NCBI RefSeq assembly: GCF_030651495.1
Contig: NZ_JAUSFI010000118.1
Coordinates: 49,895 to 113,894, forward strand
DNA length: 64,000 nt
DNA from: Undibacterium sp.
Lineage (GTDB): Bacteria > Pseudomonadota > Gammaproteobacteria > Burkholderiales > Burkholderiaceae_D
Direction: 5' to 3'
The notes under the pieces were generated by a model, which was not told where the DNA came from, searched no databases, and saw only the letters and a program-made list of their open reading frames with translations. Positions 1 through 8,286 of this stretch are shown here, in pieces; position 1 is the first letter of the stretch, and every line of letters starts with the position of its first letter. A program made the translations under genes and the position numbers.

Positions 1-1396
1 CGAACTGCCGGAAGAACTTGCCCGGTATGCCGCTCATAAAAGCCGTGGGCAAGAACACCGCCACCAGGGTGAAGGTGGTGGCCACCACCGCCAGGCCGAT
101 TTCATTGGCGGCTTCGAGTGCGGCCTGCATCGGTGTCTTGCCCATGCGCAAATGGCGCACGATGTTCTCGACCTCGACAATGGCATCGTCTACCAGTACG
201 CCCACCACCAGCGACAGGCTCAGCAGGGTGATTAGGTTCAGCGAATAACCGAGCAGGTACATCACGATGAAGGTCGGGATGATGGACAGCGGCAGCGCCA
301 CCGCGGAGACAAAAGTCGCACGCCAGTCGCGCAGGAACAGCCAGACCACCACCACCGCCAGGATCGCGCCCTCGTACAGCAGGTGCATCGAGCCGTCGTA
401 ATTATCCTGCGTGGGGCGCACGGTTTCGATCACCTCGGTGATCTGCACCTGCGGGTGGCGGGCACTGAAGGTCTTGACCGCAGCACGCACTGCAGCCGCC
501 ACCGACACCTCACTGCTACCGATCTGTCGTGTGACCTGGAAGCCGACTACCGGCTTGCCGTTTAGCGCTGCATACGCAAAGCGCTCTTCAGCGGTGTCGC
601 TGACCGTAGCAATCTGATCCAGCCGTACACTGGTCTTGGCGGCGGCGGCAGTGGTAACGGGGATAGCCAGGCCGGCCAGTTGCTCTGGCTGATCGAGTCG
701 GCCCAGGGTTCGTACCGACTGGTTGCTGCCGCCCAGCGTGCCGCGGCCGCCCGAGGCATCGGTCTGCACCGCCTTGATCTGGCTGGATACGCTGTTGGCT
801 GTCACACCCAGACCGGACATCAGTGCAGGGTCCAGCGTTACATGCATCTCGCGCTTGACACCACCGATGCGGTTGATCGCGCCCACACCCTTGGCCGATA
901 ACAAGGCCTTGCTGATGTTGTTGTCGACAAACCAGGATAGATCGGACTCGCTGAGGTGCGGTGCCGCCACTGTATAGGTCAGCAGCGCGGCCGAGCCGTG
1001 CGTGACCTTGGAGACCACCGGCGCGGCCATCTCGGTAGGCAGGTCGGCACGCGTGCCGTCGACAGCGTTGCGCACTTCGTTCAGAGCGACTTCACCGTCC
1101 TTGTCGATGTCGAAGCTGACGCTGACGCTGGCCGTGCCGTCGGTGATGGTGGTGGTAATGTGGTCTATTCCGGCAATTGAGGCCAACTTGTCTTCGATCT
1201 TGCGGGCCACCTCGGTTTCCAGCTGCGCCGGTGCGGCGCCTTCCAGCGTTGCCGAGATCACGATGGTCGGCACGTCAAGATCGGGGAAGTTCTGGATACC
1301 TAACTTGTGCAGGCCGAATAGCCCGGCCCCGGTGAGAATGATGAACAGCAGAATCGCCGGAACCGGGTTGCGTATCGACCAACTTGAAACATTCAT
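1..1396 (-). CDS. RND multidrug efflux permease, AcrB/HAE1-like (C-terminal part beyond window)
   Basis: The minus strand reads open from an ATG at 1396 to the window edge, giving the N-terminal ~465 residues of an inner-membrane RND pump. RND pumps use the proton gradient to expel drugs through an outer-membrane duct. The first transmembrane helix (WSIRNPVPAILLFIILTGAG), the porter-domain segment FPDLDVPTIVISATLEGA and the conserved Asp-pair helix GVLVDDAIVEVENIVRH are all visible. The start overlaps the adaptor stop by 4 nt (ATGA), so the two are translationally coupled. I see no CusA-type methionine pattern, so a multidrug rather than a metal pump is more likely. The substrate cannot be read from sequence. 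Confidence 0.93.
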   Translation of the reverse strand, partial: MNVSSWSIRNPVPAILLFIILTGAGLFGLHKLGIQNFPDLDVPTIVISATLEGAAPAQLETEVARKIEDKLASIAGIDHITTTITDGTASVSVSFDIDKDGEVALNEVRNAVDGTRADLPTEMAAPVVSKVTHGSAALLTYTVAAPHLSESDLSWFVDNNISKALLSAKGVGAINRIGGVKREMHVTLDPALMSGLGVTANSVSSQIKAVQTDASGGRGTLGGSNQSVRTLGRLDQPEQLAGLAIPVTTAAAAKTSVRLDQIATVSDTAEERFAYAALNGKPVVGFQVTRQIGSSEVSVAAAVRAAVKTFSARHPQVQITEVIETVRPTQDNYDGSMHLLYEGAILAVVVVWLFLRDWRATFVSAVALPLSIIPTFIVMYLLGYSLNLITLLSLSLVVGVLVDDAIVEVENIVRHLRMGKTPMQAALEAANEIGLAVVATTFTLVAVFLPTAFMSGIPGKFFRQF

Positions 1397-2538
1397 GGCG
1401 CTGCCTTGGTTGACTTGGTGGACTTGGTATTGATGCTGCTGGTGGCGCTGATCCACTGAACCGGGTCGCCATCATTCAGGAAGGCACCACCACTGCGCAC
1501 CAGTTGGGCCTGCTCGGCGATACCACTGGTGATCTCCACCAAGTCGCCCACGCGTCGGCCGGTTTGCACTTGGCGTTGTGCCACTTTCTGGGTGTCGCCA
1601 TCCTTTTCAAACACATAGCTGTTGCCATCACGCAGCACCACAGCACTGTTGGGTACAGTGAGCGCAGGGGTCTGGCCGGTGTTGATCTCGCCGCGTACGT
1701 ACATGCCCGCGCTGGCAGAGCTGCCTATGGGCAGGTCGACATAGGCGAGGCCGTTGCGAGTGTTGCTGTCCAGCGTCGGGCTGACCAGGCGCAGGCGGCC
1801 TGCTACCTGACTACCGTCGGGCAGGGTAATGCGTGCGGTCTGACCTGGTTTCAACGCGGTAATTTGTTTGCCGGTGACTTCGGCCCGCCATTCCACGCGG
1901 CGTTGGCGCACCAGCTGGAACAACTCGGTGCCCGAGGCCACGACATTGCCCAGCGTGGCGCTGCGACTGGAGATGATGCCGTCGTCCACCGCTAGGATGC
2001 GGGTATGCGCGAGCTTGATGCGTTGGCTGTCCAGCGTGGCCAAGGTGGCGTCTAGGCTAGCCTGGGCCGTTTGCTCGGCAATCAGGTAGGAGGTGACCTG
2101 TTGGTCCGACAAAGCACCACTGTCTTTCACCATCCGGCTACGGTCGGCCTCGGCCTTGGCCTGGGCCAGCTTGGCGCGGGCTTGAGCAACGGTCGCCTGC
2201 TGGGAGCGCAGCTCGGCCTGCACTGTGTCGTCGTTCAAGCGTGCCAGCAACTGGCCGCGTTTGACTACGCTGCCTACGTCCACCAGCACCTCGGAGATAC
2301 GCAGGCCGGCTTCCTCGCTGGCGATGCTGGATGTTTGCCAGGTAAACAGCCCGCCGGATAGTTGCAGGCTGCGGCCCCAAGTGACCTGCTGTGGCGTGAC
2401 GGCGCTGACGGTCAGCCCCGAATTGGCGCCGGTGGTCACAGTGGTGACAGGCGTGGCGCCGGATTTGAGCACCCATACGCCACCGACGACGACTAACAGC
2501 ACGGTGGCCGCGATTAGGCTGATTTTTGCTAATTTCAC
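1393..2538 (-). CDS. RND efflux periplasmic adaptor (membrane fusion protein, HlyD/AcrA type)
   Basis: A 381-residue adaptor that should bridge the RND pump and the outer-membrane channel. It has an N-terminal membrane anchor (LAKISLIAATVLLVVVGGVW), a lipoyl half-motif (VGSVVKRGQLLARLND), a coiled-coil hairpin rich in Ala, Gln and Lys (about residues 105-165), a second lipoyl half and a beta-barrel domain. I chose the GTG at 2538 because it overlaps the stop of the upstream channel gene as GTGA. The longer reading frame would run far into that gene and adds no recognisable sequence. The tail is Thr/Ser/Lys-rich. Order on the transcript is channel, adaptor, pump. Confidence 0.9.
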   Translation of the reverse strand: MKLAKISLIAATVLLVVVGGVWVLKSGATPVTTVTTGANSGLTVSAVTPQQVTWGRSLQLSGGLFTWQTSSIASEEAGLRISEVLVDVGSVVKRGQLLARLNDDTVQAELRSQQATVAQARAKLAQAKAEADRSRMVKDSGALSDQQVTSYLIAEQTAQASLDATLATLDSQRIKLAHTRILAVDDGIISSRSATLGNVVASGTELFQLVRQRRVEWRAEVTGKQITALKPGQTARITLPDGSQVAGRLRLVSPTLDSNTRNGLAYVDLPIGSSASAGMYVRGEINTGQTPALTVPNSAVVLRDGNSYVFEKDGDTQKVAQRQVQTGRRVGDLVEITSGIAEQAQLVRSGGAFLNDGDPVQWISATSSINTKSTKSTKAAP

Positions 2539-3941
2539 TTCGTGTCTCCAAGGGATACTGACCAGCCGCCGCCAACGGCTTTGTACAAGGCAATGCCGTA
2601 CAGCAACTGGTCGCGCTGCACGGAAATCAAGGTTTGCTCGGCAGAAATTGCGTTGCGCCGAGCGACTTCTAGGTTCAGCAGGCTGTCGCCACCAGCACGC
2701 CAATTGGCGTCCACTGATGTGGCGTAGCTGCGGTAGCCCTCTGCACTGCGGCGTACTTCTGCGGTGCGGCGCTCGGCGCTGTCTTGCTGCAGCAGGTTTT
2801 TTTCGACCTCTTGCACAGCGGTTCGCACAGCCTGCCGGTAGGTGGCCAGCTCCAAGTCGTAGGTAGCCTGGGCAGAATCCACGGCGGCGCGTTTGGCTCC
2901 GCCATTAAGCAGCGGCAGGGACAGGCTGGGGCCAAAAGACCAAGGCGTGGTGTCCACCCCATCCGTGCGGGTACGCGACAGTGAACCCGTCAGCGACAGG
3001 CGTGGATAGCGGTCAGCCTCAGCCACTCCAATCTTGGCACTGGCGGAGGCCAGGGCACGTTCAGCCGATATCAGATCAGGCCGCTGACTGAGCAGATCCA
3101 CTGGCAAGGTACGCACAGTCAGGCTATCCGATGGGGGCAATTTGGGCGGCTGCGTATCCAGCAGCTGGCGTAGCGCAGGTTCTGCCAACCCGGTTAGGGC
3201 CACCAAGGCTTTGATGGTGATGTCACACTCGGTCTTTTGAGAAATTGCGATGGCTGAGGCGCTGGCGGCACTGGCATCAGCCAGATCGGCATCGGCCCGC
3301 GACGTTATGCCGGCCTGCAACGACCGCTGGGTGATGCGGGCCGTAGCCTGGATGGAAAGCGCATTTGACTGCACGGTCTGCAGCGTTAGCTGGCAGGCGC
3401 GGTAGGTTACATAGTCGGTGGCCACTTCGGCGGCCAGAGAAACGCGCGCATCGTGCCAGTCGGCTTGGCGGGCCTGCCGCAGCGCGTCGGAGGACTCGGC
3501 AGAGCGACGCACGCTGCCGAATAGATCGATTTCCCAACTGGTATCCAGCGCGCCGGTAATGGTGGTTTGGGCAGTGCCTAGGGTGTTGCCACGGCTAGCT
3601 GAGGCCGAGCCGGTCAGAGTCGGCAGGCCGGAAGCGCGCGCTGAGGTGACGCTGGCGCGGGCAGCGGCGATATTGGCAGCGGCTTTTTGCAATGATGGGT
3701 TGTTGACTTCAGCCAACTGCAACAGTCCGTTTAAGCTGGTGTCTTGCAAGCGCTTCCACCAGGTCAGCAGCTCGCCGGTGTCACCATCATGTGGCTGGAC
3801 CGCTTGCCATTGGCTGGATGTGAGCAGTTGCTCTGTGGCTGGGACCTGGTACGAAGGGCCAACCGCCGTGCAAGCCGACAACAGGGCGCAATGCAGCAGG
3901 ATCAGGGTGTTGTGTCTATCAAATCGGGGGAGTGACAACAT
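2535..3941 (-). CDS. Outer-membrane efflux lipoprotein, NodT/OprM family
   Basis: A 468-residue outer-membrane channel of the TolC-like NodT family. The signal peptide ends in a lipobox (ALLSAC, then TAVGPSYQVP), which predicts a lipid-anchored trimer. The family signature near the start (GPSYQVPATEQL) and two copies of the OEP repeat are present, with the helical RPDLISAERALASASAKIGVAEADRYPRL-type motif in the second half (split here by wording only). It is the first gene of the efflux operon. The 211-bp gap upstream holds the likely promoter and separates it from the two-component genes, so those may be transcribed separately. Confidence 0.92.
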   Translation of the reverse strand: MLSLPRFDRHNTLILLHCALLSACTAVGPSYQVPATEQLLTSSQWQAVQPHDGDTGELLTWWKRLQDTSLNGLLQLAEVNNPSLQKAAANIAAARASVTSARASGLPTLTGSASASRGNTLGTAQTTITGALDTSWEIDLFGSVRRSAESSDALRQARQADWHDARVSLAAEVATDYVTYRACQLTLQTVQSNALSIQATARITQRSLQAGITSRADADLADASAASASAIAISQKTECDITIKALVALTGLAEPALRQLLDTQPPKLPPSDSLTVRTLPVDLLSQRPDLISAERALASASAKIGVAEADRYPRLSLTGSLSRTRTDGVDTTPWSFGPSLSLPLLNGGAKRAAVDSAQATYDLELATYRQAVRTAVQEVEKNLLQQDSAERRTAEVRRSAEGYRSYATSVDANWRAGGDSLLNLEVARRNAISAEQTLISVQRDQLLYGIALYKAVGGGWSVSLGDTK

Positions 3942-4005
3942 CGTGTTTTGATCCGGTTAATGGTGGGCGTCAAAATGTAAAGCCTGATTGTGAGCTATCA
4001 ATGTC

Positions 4006-4023
4006 AACCCTTTAACTAGGGTT
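4006..4023. promoter_or_regulatory. Inverted repeat in the efflux-operon promoter region
   Basis: A perfect 6-bp inverted repeat, AACCCT-N6-AGGGTT, lies 65 bp upstream of the channel-gene start. Just beyond it the hexamer TGTCGC occurs twice (4024-4029 and 4042-4047), spaced 18 bp. Either could be the site of the neighbouring OmpR-type response regulator. This is an inference from position and symmetry only. Confidence 0.3.
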
Positions 4024-4152
4024 TGTCGCGAAGTAGGGATCTGTCGCAGTAACTCAAGCAATTTGCGCCCTATGCATCGAAAAGAACCCAAGCGCATGTA
4101 TGCGATTGGTCGCGATGCGGCAAGAGCTCATGAATCTGACATATGCGTTGCT

Positions 4153-5241
4153 TTAGGCTGGCAGCGTAATGATCACTTCAAGGCCACCGCCGCTGCGGTT
4201 GCTGGCACTGATCTGCCCTTGATGCGCCAGCACGACACTGCGGGTGATGGCCAGGCCAAGACCACACCCATGATCACCTTTGTCGAAATTGGAGTCGCTA
4301 CGAAAGAAGGGCTCAAAAATTCGATCTACATCTTTTTGGGGCAGTCCAGGTCCCTCGTCTGAAATACTGATCAGCACACTGAGGTTGGTCGCATTGACAG
4401 TGATGTGCAGTCCTATGATGCCTCCAATAGGGGAAAAGCGAATCGCATTGCGTAGCACGTTATCCAGCGCCCGGTAGAGTAACTCGACATCGCCTTTGAC
4501 CTGCATCTGCTCAGGAATGTGGATTTGCAGTCGGCAGGATTTTGCTTGCATTTCGAGTTCAGCATCACTACAAATAGACTGCGCAAGTTCGATCAAATCC
4601 ACCAATTCAGCGGGTGCCTGGTTTGTCGTCGAATCCAGCCGAGCCAAAGTCAGCAGTTCACCCACGAGCTTGTCCATTCGACTAGTTTCACGCTCAATAC
4701 GCTGCACCAACTCCACGGAACGCTGTGGCTGCTGCACCATCAAGTCGCTACATGCCTGCAGGCGTGCAAGAGGGGAGCGCAGCTCATGAGAAACGTCATG
4801 CAATAGTCGGCGCTGCGCCTCAACTTGCGCCTGCAGTTTTGCGGCGCTTCGGTCAAAGGCCTGACCCAGATTAGTGAGCTCGTCCCGGCGCGATCCCATC
4901 GCCTTGCTCACGCGTGTATTCAGCTTACCGTCGGCGAGCGCTTCAAATGCAATGTTCAAACTGCGGATGGGTCGCGAAAAATACCAACTCAACCATGCCG
5001 CAAAAGCCACGCTGACTAACAAACCGGCGCCCAACGGCAGCGGCGGAGGCAGGCCGCCTTTCGGCCAGATCGGCGTGCTCGCCTGCGCGCAATTCGGTGC
5101 TGAGCAATGATCCATGGACTGCTTGAACGGCGTGTCTAATACGGCGGATGGCCAAGCCAGCAACATCAAGCCCACCGTCAAAAATATCGAGATCTGTGCG
5201 ACCCAGAACACTATAAAAAATTTCCAAAACAGACGGCCCAT
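4153..5241 (-). CDS. Sensor histidine kinase, HAMP-HisKA-HATPase (CpxA/RstB-like)
   Basis: A 362-residue inner-membrane kinase. Two transmembrane helices (about 8-30 and 68-90) flank a short periplasmic loop of some 40 residues with two cysteines (DHCSAPNCAQ). A HAMP segment follows (SRPIRSLNIAFEALADGKL), then the H-box VSHELRSPLARL with phospho-acceptor His152, an N-box (VLRNAIRFSP) and G-boxes (DEGPGL, GCGLGLAI). The kinase starts 5 nt after the response-regulator stop, so they are co-transcribed, and the pair sits directly upstream of the efflux operon. It probably senses envelope stress or a toxic compound. The cysteine-containing loop could bind metal or be redox sensitive, but that is speculation. 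Confidence 0.92.
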   Translation of the reverse strand: MGRLFWKFFIVFWVAQISIFLTVGLMLLAWPSAVLDTPFKQSMDHCSAPNCAQASTPIWPKGGLPPPLPLGAGLLVSVAFAAWLSWYFSRPIRSLNIAFEALADGKLNTRVSKAMGSRRDELTNLGQAFDRSAAKLQAQVEAQRRLLHDVSHELRSPLARLQACSDLMVQQPQRSVELVQRIERETSRMDKLVGELLTLARLDSTTNQAPAELVDLIELAQSICSDAELEMQAKSCRLQIHIPEQMQVKGDVELLYRALDNVLRNAIRFSPIGGIIGLHITVNATNLSVLISISDEGPGLPQKDVDRIFEPFFRSDSNFDKGDHGCGLGLAITRSVVLAHQGQISASNRSGGGLEVIITLPA

Positions 5242-5246
5242 GGCGC

Positions 5247-5939
5247 TTACTCCACGACTAGTTGGTAACCCATTCGGATCACAGTTTGGATAGGCGATGA
5301 GCCATCGGGCAACAATCCAAATTTCTGGCGAATGCCGCTCACATGTACGTCGATGCTTCGGTCAAAACGGCTCAAAGGGTGTCCCAGACCTTCTTCGCTG
5401 AGCTGCTGTTTGCTCACAGTCTCCCCTGCGTGGCGCGCCAGCACCTCAAGCAGGCTGAACTCAGTGCTGGTGAGCGCCATGTCCTTGCCAGCGAGTTGAG
5501 CACGTCGCTTCGCAGGCCATATGGTGAGCGCGCCCACGGTAATGGGTACACGGGTATCCTGCTTTTGGGACCGCGCATTTTGCGAGCGCTTAAGAATGGC
5601 ACGCAGCCGCGCAACGAGTTCGCGCGGCGTGCAGGGCTTGGACACGTAGTCGTCCGCACCGAGCTCAAGCCCCATGATCCGGTCGGTGTCATCCCCTTTA
5701 GCGGTGAGCATCAGCACAGGTACAGGGCTTACGGCACGTATCTGCGTGAGCACTTGCATGCCATTAATGCCGGGCATCATCACGTCGAGCACCACGATAT
5801 CCGGTGCATTATTCTGTACGGATTTCAGACCTGCATACCCGTCGGTTGCGGAGTTGACGGAAAACCCGTCAGCTTGCAGATAGTCGCGTAGCAGTTCCAA
5901 TAATTCGCGATCATCATCAATCAAAAGAACTTGGGGCAT
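5247..5939 (-). CDS. Response regulator, OmpR/CpxR family
   Basis: A 230-residue regulator with a receiver domain (acidic pocket IDDD at residues 7-10, phospho-acceptor Asp52 in VVLDVMMPG, Lys in VSKPCTPREL) and a C-terminal winged helix (TSTEFSLLEVLARHAGETVS, and FDRSIDVHVSGIRQKFG). I start at MPQVLLIDDD. The open frame extends about 60 residues further upstream, but that stretch resembles no receiver protein. It is the first gene of the regulator-kinase pair and the likely controller of the efflux genes downstream. Confidence 0.93.
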   Translation of the reverse strand: MPQVLLIDDDRELLELLRDYLQADGFSVNSATDGYAGLKSVQNNAPDIVVLDVMMPGINGMQVLTQIRAVSPVPVLMLTAKGDDTDRIMGLELGADDYVSKPCTPRELVARLRAILKRSQNARSQKQDTRVPITVGALTIWPAKRRAQLAGKDMALTSTEFSLLEVLARHAGETVSKQQLSEEGLGHPLSRFDRSIDVHVSGIRQKFGLLPDGSSPIQTVIRMGYQLVVE

Positions 5940-6224
5940 GGCACAGAAGGCATCACAAAAGTGGAGATCCAACGATAGTAAGCCAGAAGCCACTTCTGCG
6001 ACATACCTTTTACTCGGATTTACACCACGCTCATCTCGTCCTACAGACTCAAACAGCACAATGAATTCATTTGAGATTTGGAGGAGTGTTCCATGCCTGC
6101 GTACGGAAATGCGACACATCTGACTGATTCAATCGCACGGAGCGATTCTGCACATTGCAGTGACTGGTAATGCAATTGACACCTTACCTCTCAATGCGCG
6201 CTATGCAAGGAACGCTTGAACATA

Positions 6225-6404
6225 TACCCCTACCAGTTGCGTCAGGTATAGGAACGGCAAACCTTCACTTGCATTGGTCAAGCGCCAATAGAAGTGGCAA
6301 ATGAGGAAGAGATGTTGGCGCGTGTGTTGGAGACGCCTGGCTCGATTGGCAACCTGGAGAAGGCACCCGCTCATGCAAAAGTCAAAGTTGTTCCAATTCG
6401 CTAG
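6225..6404 (+). pseudogene. Remnant of a periplasmic phosphate-binding-like protein (C-terminal part)
   Basis: In the frame of position 6285 a stretch reads as QAPIEVANEEEMLARV, then LETPGSIGNLEKAPAHAKVK and a TAG. This resembles the C-terminal end of small substrate-binding (PBP-like) proteins, where a TPGAIGY-type motif precedes VKV. There is no start codon in reach: the frame is closed by TAG just upstream at 6249. I read it as a decayed gene. The family assignment rests on remembered motif resemblance and needs a translated search. Confidence 0.4.
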
Positions 6405-6439
6405 CACCATCGCCCACAGATTGTTGCCTTCGACTCTAA

Positions 6440-7090
6440 CAGTGGCACACCCCTCAGAACGCGGTCAACAGTTCAAGTTCCTTCATATTGAGCTAAAGCT
6501 TGCCGGGTCAGTATGATGATCAGCCTTCGGCATTTTCCCAAGGAATTTGGGAGTTGGATGGTGGCAAATTGCGCCTGGGCACAAGCCATGGAGCGCTGAA
6601 TTTCAAGTTTCAACTCGAGGTCGGCGCACTGCCAAGATTATCAATTAGTCAAATCAGCACGCACATGGGCATGGCGGCTCTGTCGGCTGAATACAACTAG
6701 GAAGACTGGTCCATATTGGGAAAAATTGCACGCTATCCCATGAAAATGGATGGCTTTTCGCCCGTTTCCGGTGTGAGAGACACCCTGAATTCGTCAGGTT
6801 ACTAGCTTCAACTCAACCGTCGTATGGGAAGCGGTTGGCAAGCCTTTGTTCGCGATGATGCCTTTTACCGCATCGAAAACGACCTTGGTGGCAAGGTATT
6901 TGCTTTGCCTGTCGGCCTTCCAAGCTATCTGGCCTACTCAGGGATGTCAGCCGCGTCAGGACAACAATGTCACTATTGGTATCCGCTTCGGCATCCTGGA
7001 AAAAACATGGATATGACTTCGCGCAAGATTTAAACAGCAGAATTGACGAAGTCAGAGTCTGAGGCTTTTACACGGATTTACATCGCCGGG
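6440..7090 (+). pseudogene. Remnant of an outer-membrane porin-like beta-barrel gene
   Basis: One frame (phase of 6500) gives barrel-like text: QGIWELDGGKLRLGTSHGAL, LNFKFQLEVGALPRLSIS, AEYN, then TAG (6698-6700), EDWSILGKIARY, SSGY, a second TAG (6803-6805), LQLNRRMGSGWQAFVRDDAF and ENDLGGKVFALPVGLPSYLA. Continuation on both sides lies in other frames: QQFKFLHIELKLAGS before, VTIGIRFGILEKTW after. Alternating strands with aromatic and charged ends suit a porin. Two in-frame amber codons plus two frameshifts mark it as a pseudogene. It follows a PBP-like remnant, so the two may once have been one locus. Confidence 0.45.
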
Positions 7091-7174
7091 TCTCAACTTA
7101 AGGACTCCGCTTGTCGATATTAATACTAAGAATCTAAATGAGTGGGTTCTTATATCCAACCCAAGGAGTTCAGT

Positions 7175-7702
7175 ATGTCAATGTCAATTAGTTCCGTTGG
7201 AAGAGGAAGCAGCAACGGAGTCGATGCATCCAAGATGGCCTCCATGATGGCCACCAAGATGATGAGCGACCTCGATCCCAATAACACCGGCAAAGTTTCT
7301 AAGGATCAATTTGTTTCTGGCTTGACTGCCAAAGGCGTGTCCAGCGATGATGCCACAAAAATGTACGACTCTATTGACACAAAGAAAACCGGAAGCATTG
7401 GAAAATCGGACATTGAAACCTCTATTAAAAATGGCAACCTGAAGCCTCCTTCAGGCGGCTCTCGTGCCGCGGGTGACCCTGGTGGATCAGGAAAATCCGG
7501 GGGGGGGCAAGGCGGTGTGGGTGGAGTCGGCGGCGCGAGTAGTTCTTCCACAACCTATGCCGCCGCCGACACCAACCAGGATGGTGCGGTTTCCGGTCAG
7601 GAGGATGCCGTCTACGTCATGAAACACCCTTCAGCGTCCAGCGCTGAAAGCAACAAAACTGACCCATCCAAGTTGGGCAAGAACGTTGACCAGCTGGTCT
7701 GA
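7175..7702 (+). CDS. EF-hand domain protein with glycine-rich linker
   Basis: A 175-residue protein started at the ATG with a clear AAGGAG ribosome site 6 nt upstream (7163-7168). Three EF-hand-like loops are visible: DLDPNNTGKVSKDQF, DSIDTKKTGSIGKSDIE and ADTNQDGAVSGQE. The last is closest to a canonical Ca2+ loop (D-x-N-x-D-G). A glycine-rich linker (GGSGKSGGGQGGVGGVGG) separates the second and third. There is no signal peptide or membrane helix. Such small EF-hand proteins in plant-associated proteobacteria are sometimes secreted, but nothing here shows that. It stands alone between pseudogenes and island genes. A run of seven or more G at about 7500 is a possible slippage site. Confidence 0.8.
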   Translation: MSMSISSVGRGSSNGVDASKMASMMATKMMSDLDPNNTGKVSKDQFVSGLTAKGVSSDDATKMYDSIDTKKTGSIGKSDIETSIKNGNLKPPSGGSRAAGDPGGSGKSGGGQGGVGGVGGASSSSTTYAAADTNQDGAVSGQEDAVYVMKHPSASSAESNKTDPSKLGKNVDQLV

Positions 7703-7825
7703 TCGGATTCCTGGCAAGTCACTCAACTGGGGTGCATGTGACCTGTCTCAATGCGTCCAGATGTTCTGATCCTCGGGAACGATAAGACGCATAGGATAGC
7801 AAGATGCACCGGGTCAGGATGCATA

Positions 7826-8095
7826 TCAAAGCATATTGCATGCAGTTTTTACATTGGAATTGATGGTCTGAAAATTATCTAAAAGTTCGCGCAAAGTGGC
7901 TATACCTGGCTGCTGGAGTCCATTCTTTATGATCATGGCAATCTTCTTCACCAAGTTTGGGTTCGCCATATTGCATTCATTCAATGCAGAGATTGTTACC
8001 ACCAAGGCCTTTGTTGCTGCCCTGAGCTTGGCATGCGGATGCTTTAGCAGATATTTTTCGGCAAGAGCCGTCAACTCGGCGTCCAAAATTAGCAC
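7826..8095 (-). CDS. Small hypothetical protein (89 aa), unrecognised
   Basis: An 89-residue mostly helical protein that must start at GTG (8095) or a non-standard codon, as the frame has no ATG and is closed by TAG 24 bp further upstream. The text is amphipathic (LDAELTALAEKYLLKHPHAK, then VKKIAMIIKNGLQQPGIATL) with no membrane segment or recognised domain. Codon use looks natural and the opposite-strand alternative is poorer, so I think it is real. It sits in the probable island, 190 bp downstream of another unknown gene on the same strand, and may be co-transcribed with it. Function unknown. Confidence 0.45.
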   Translation of the reverse strand: MLILDAELTALAEKYLLKHPHAKLRAATKALVVTISALNECNMANPNLVKKIAMIIKNGLQQPGIATLRELLDNFQTINSNVKTACNML

Positions 8096-8286
8096 TGCAA
8101 ACCGATAGCCATTGCCCTAAAAAGGAACAACGTACTGCAACCGCATGGAGATGGGTTCGCTTATTAGTTTTTCACCCGCAATCTGGGCGTGAAGCACTTT
8201 TATCCTATCTTTGTTTGTTTTTTAGATACATTTTTTGATGAGTAGGGAGCTTAGTGGTAACCGAAAATTAGGTGGCGCATCAGCAA

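Noticed and set aside
2225..2866. 213-residue plus-strand frame in the efflux operon
   Set aside because: It is the complement of the adaptor and channel genes, whose products are clearly recognisable; G+C-rich DNA gives such shadows.
6500..7033. Functional porin using TAG as a sense codon
   Set aside because: Frameshifts on both sides and normal use of TAG as stop in intact genes here (for example ccoQ) point to simple decay.
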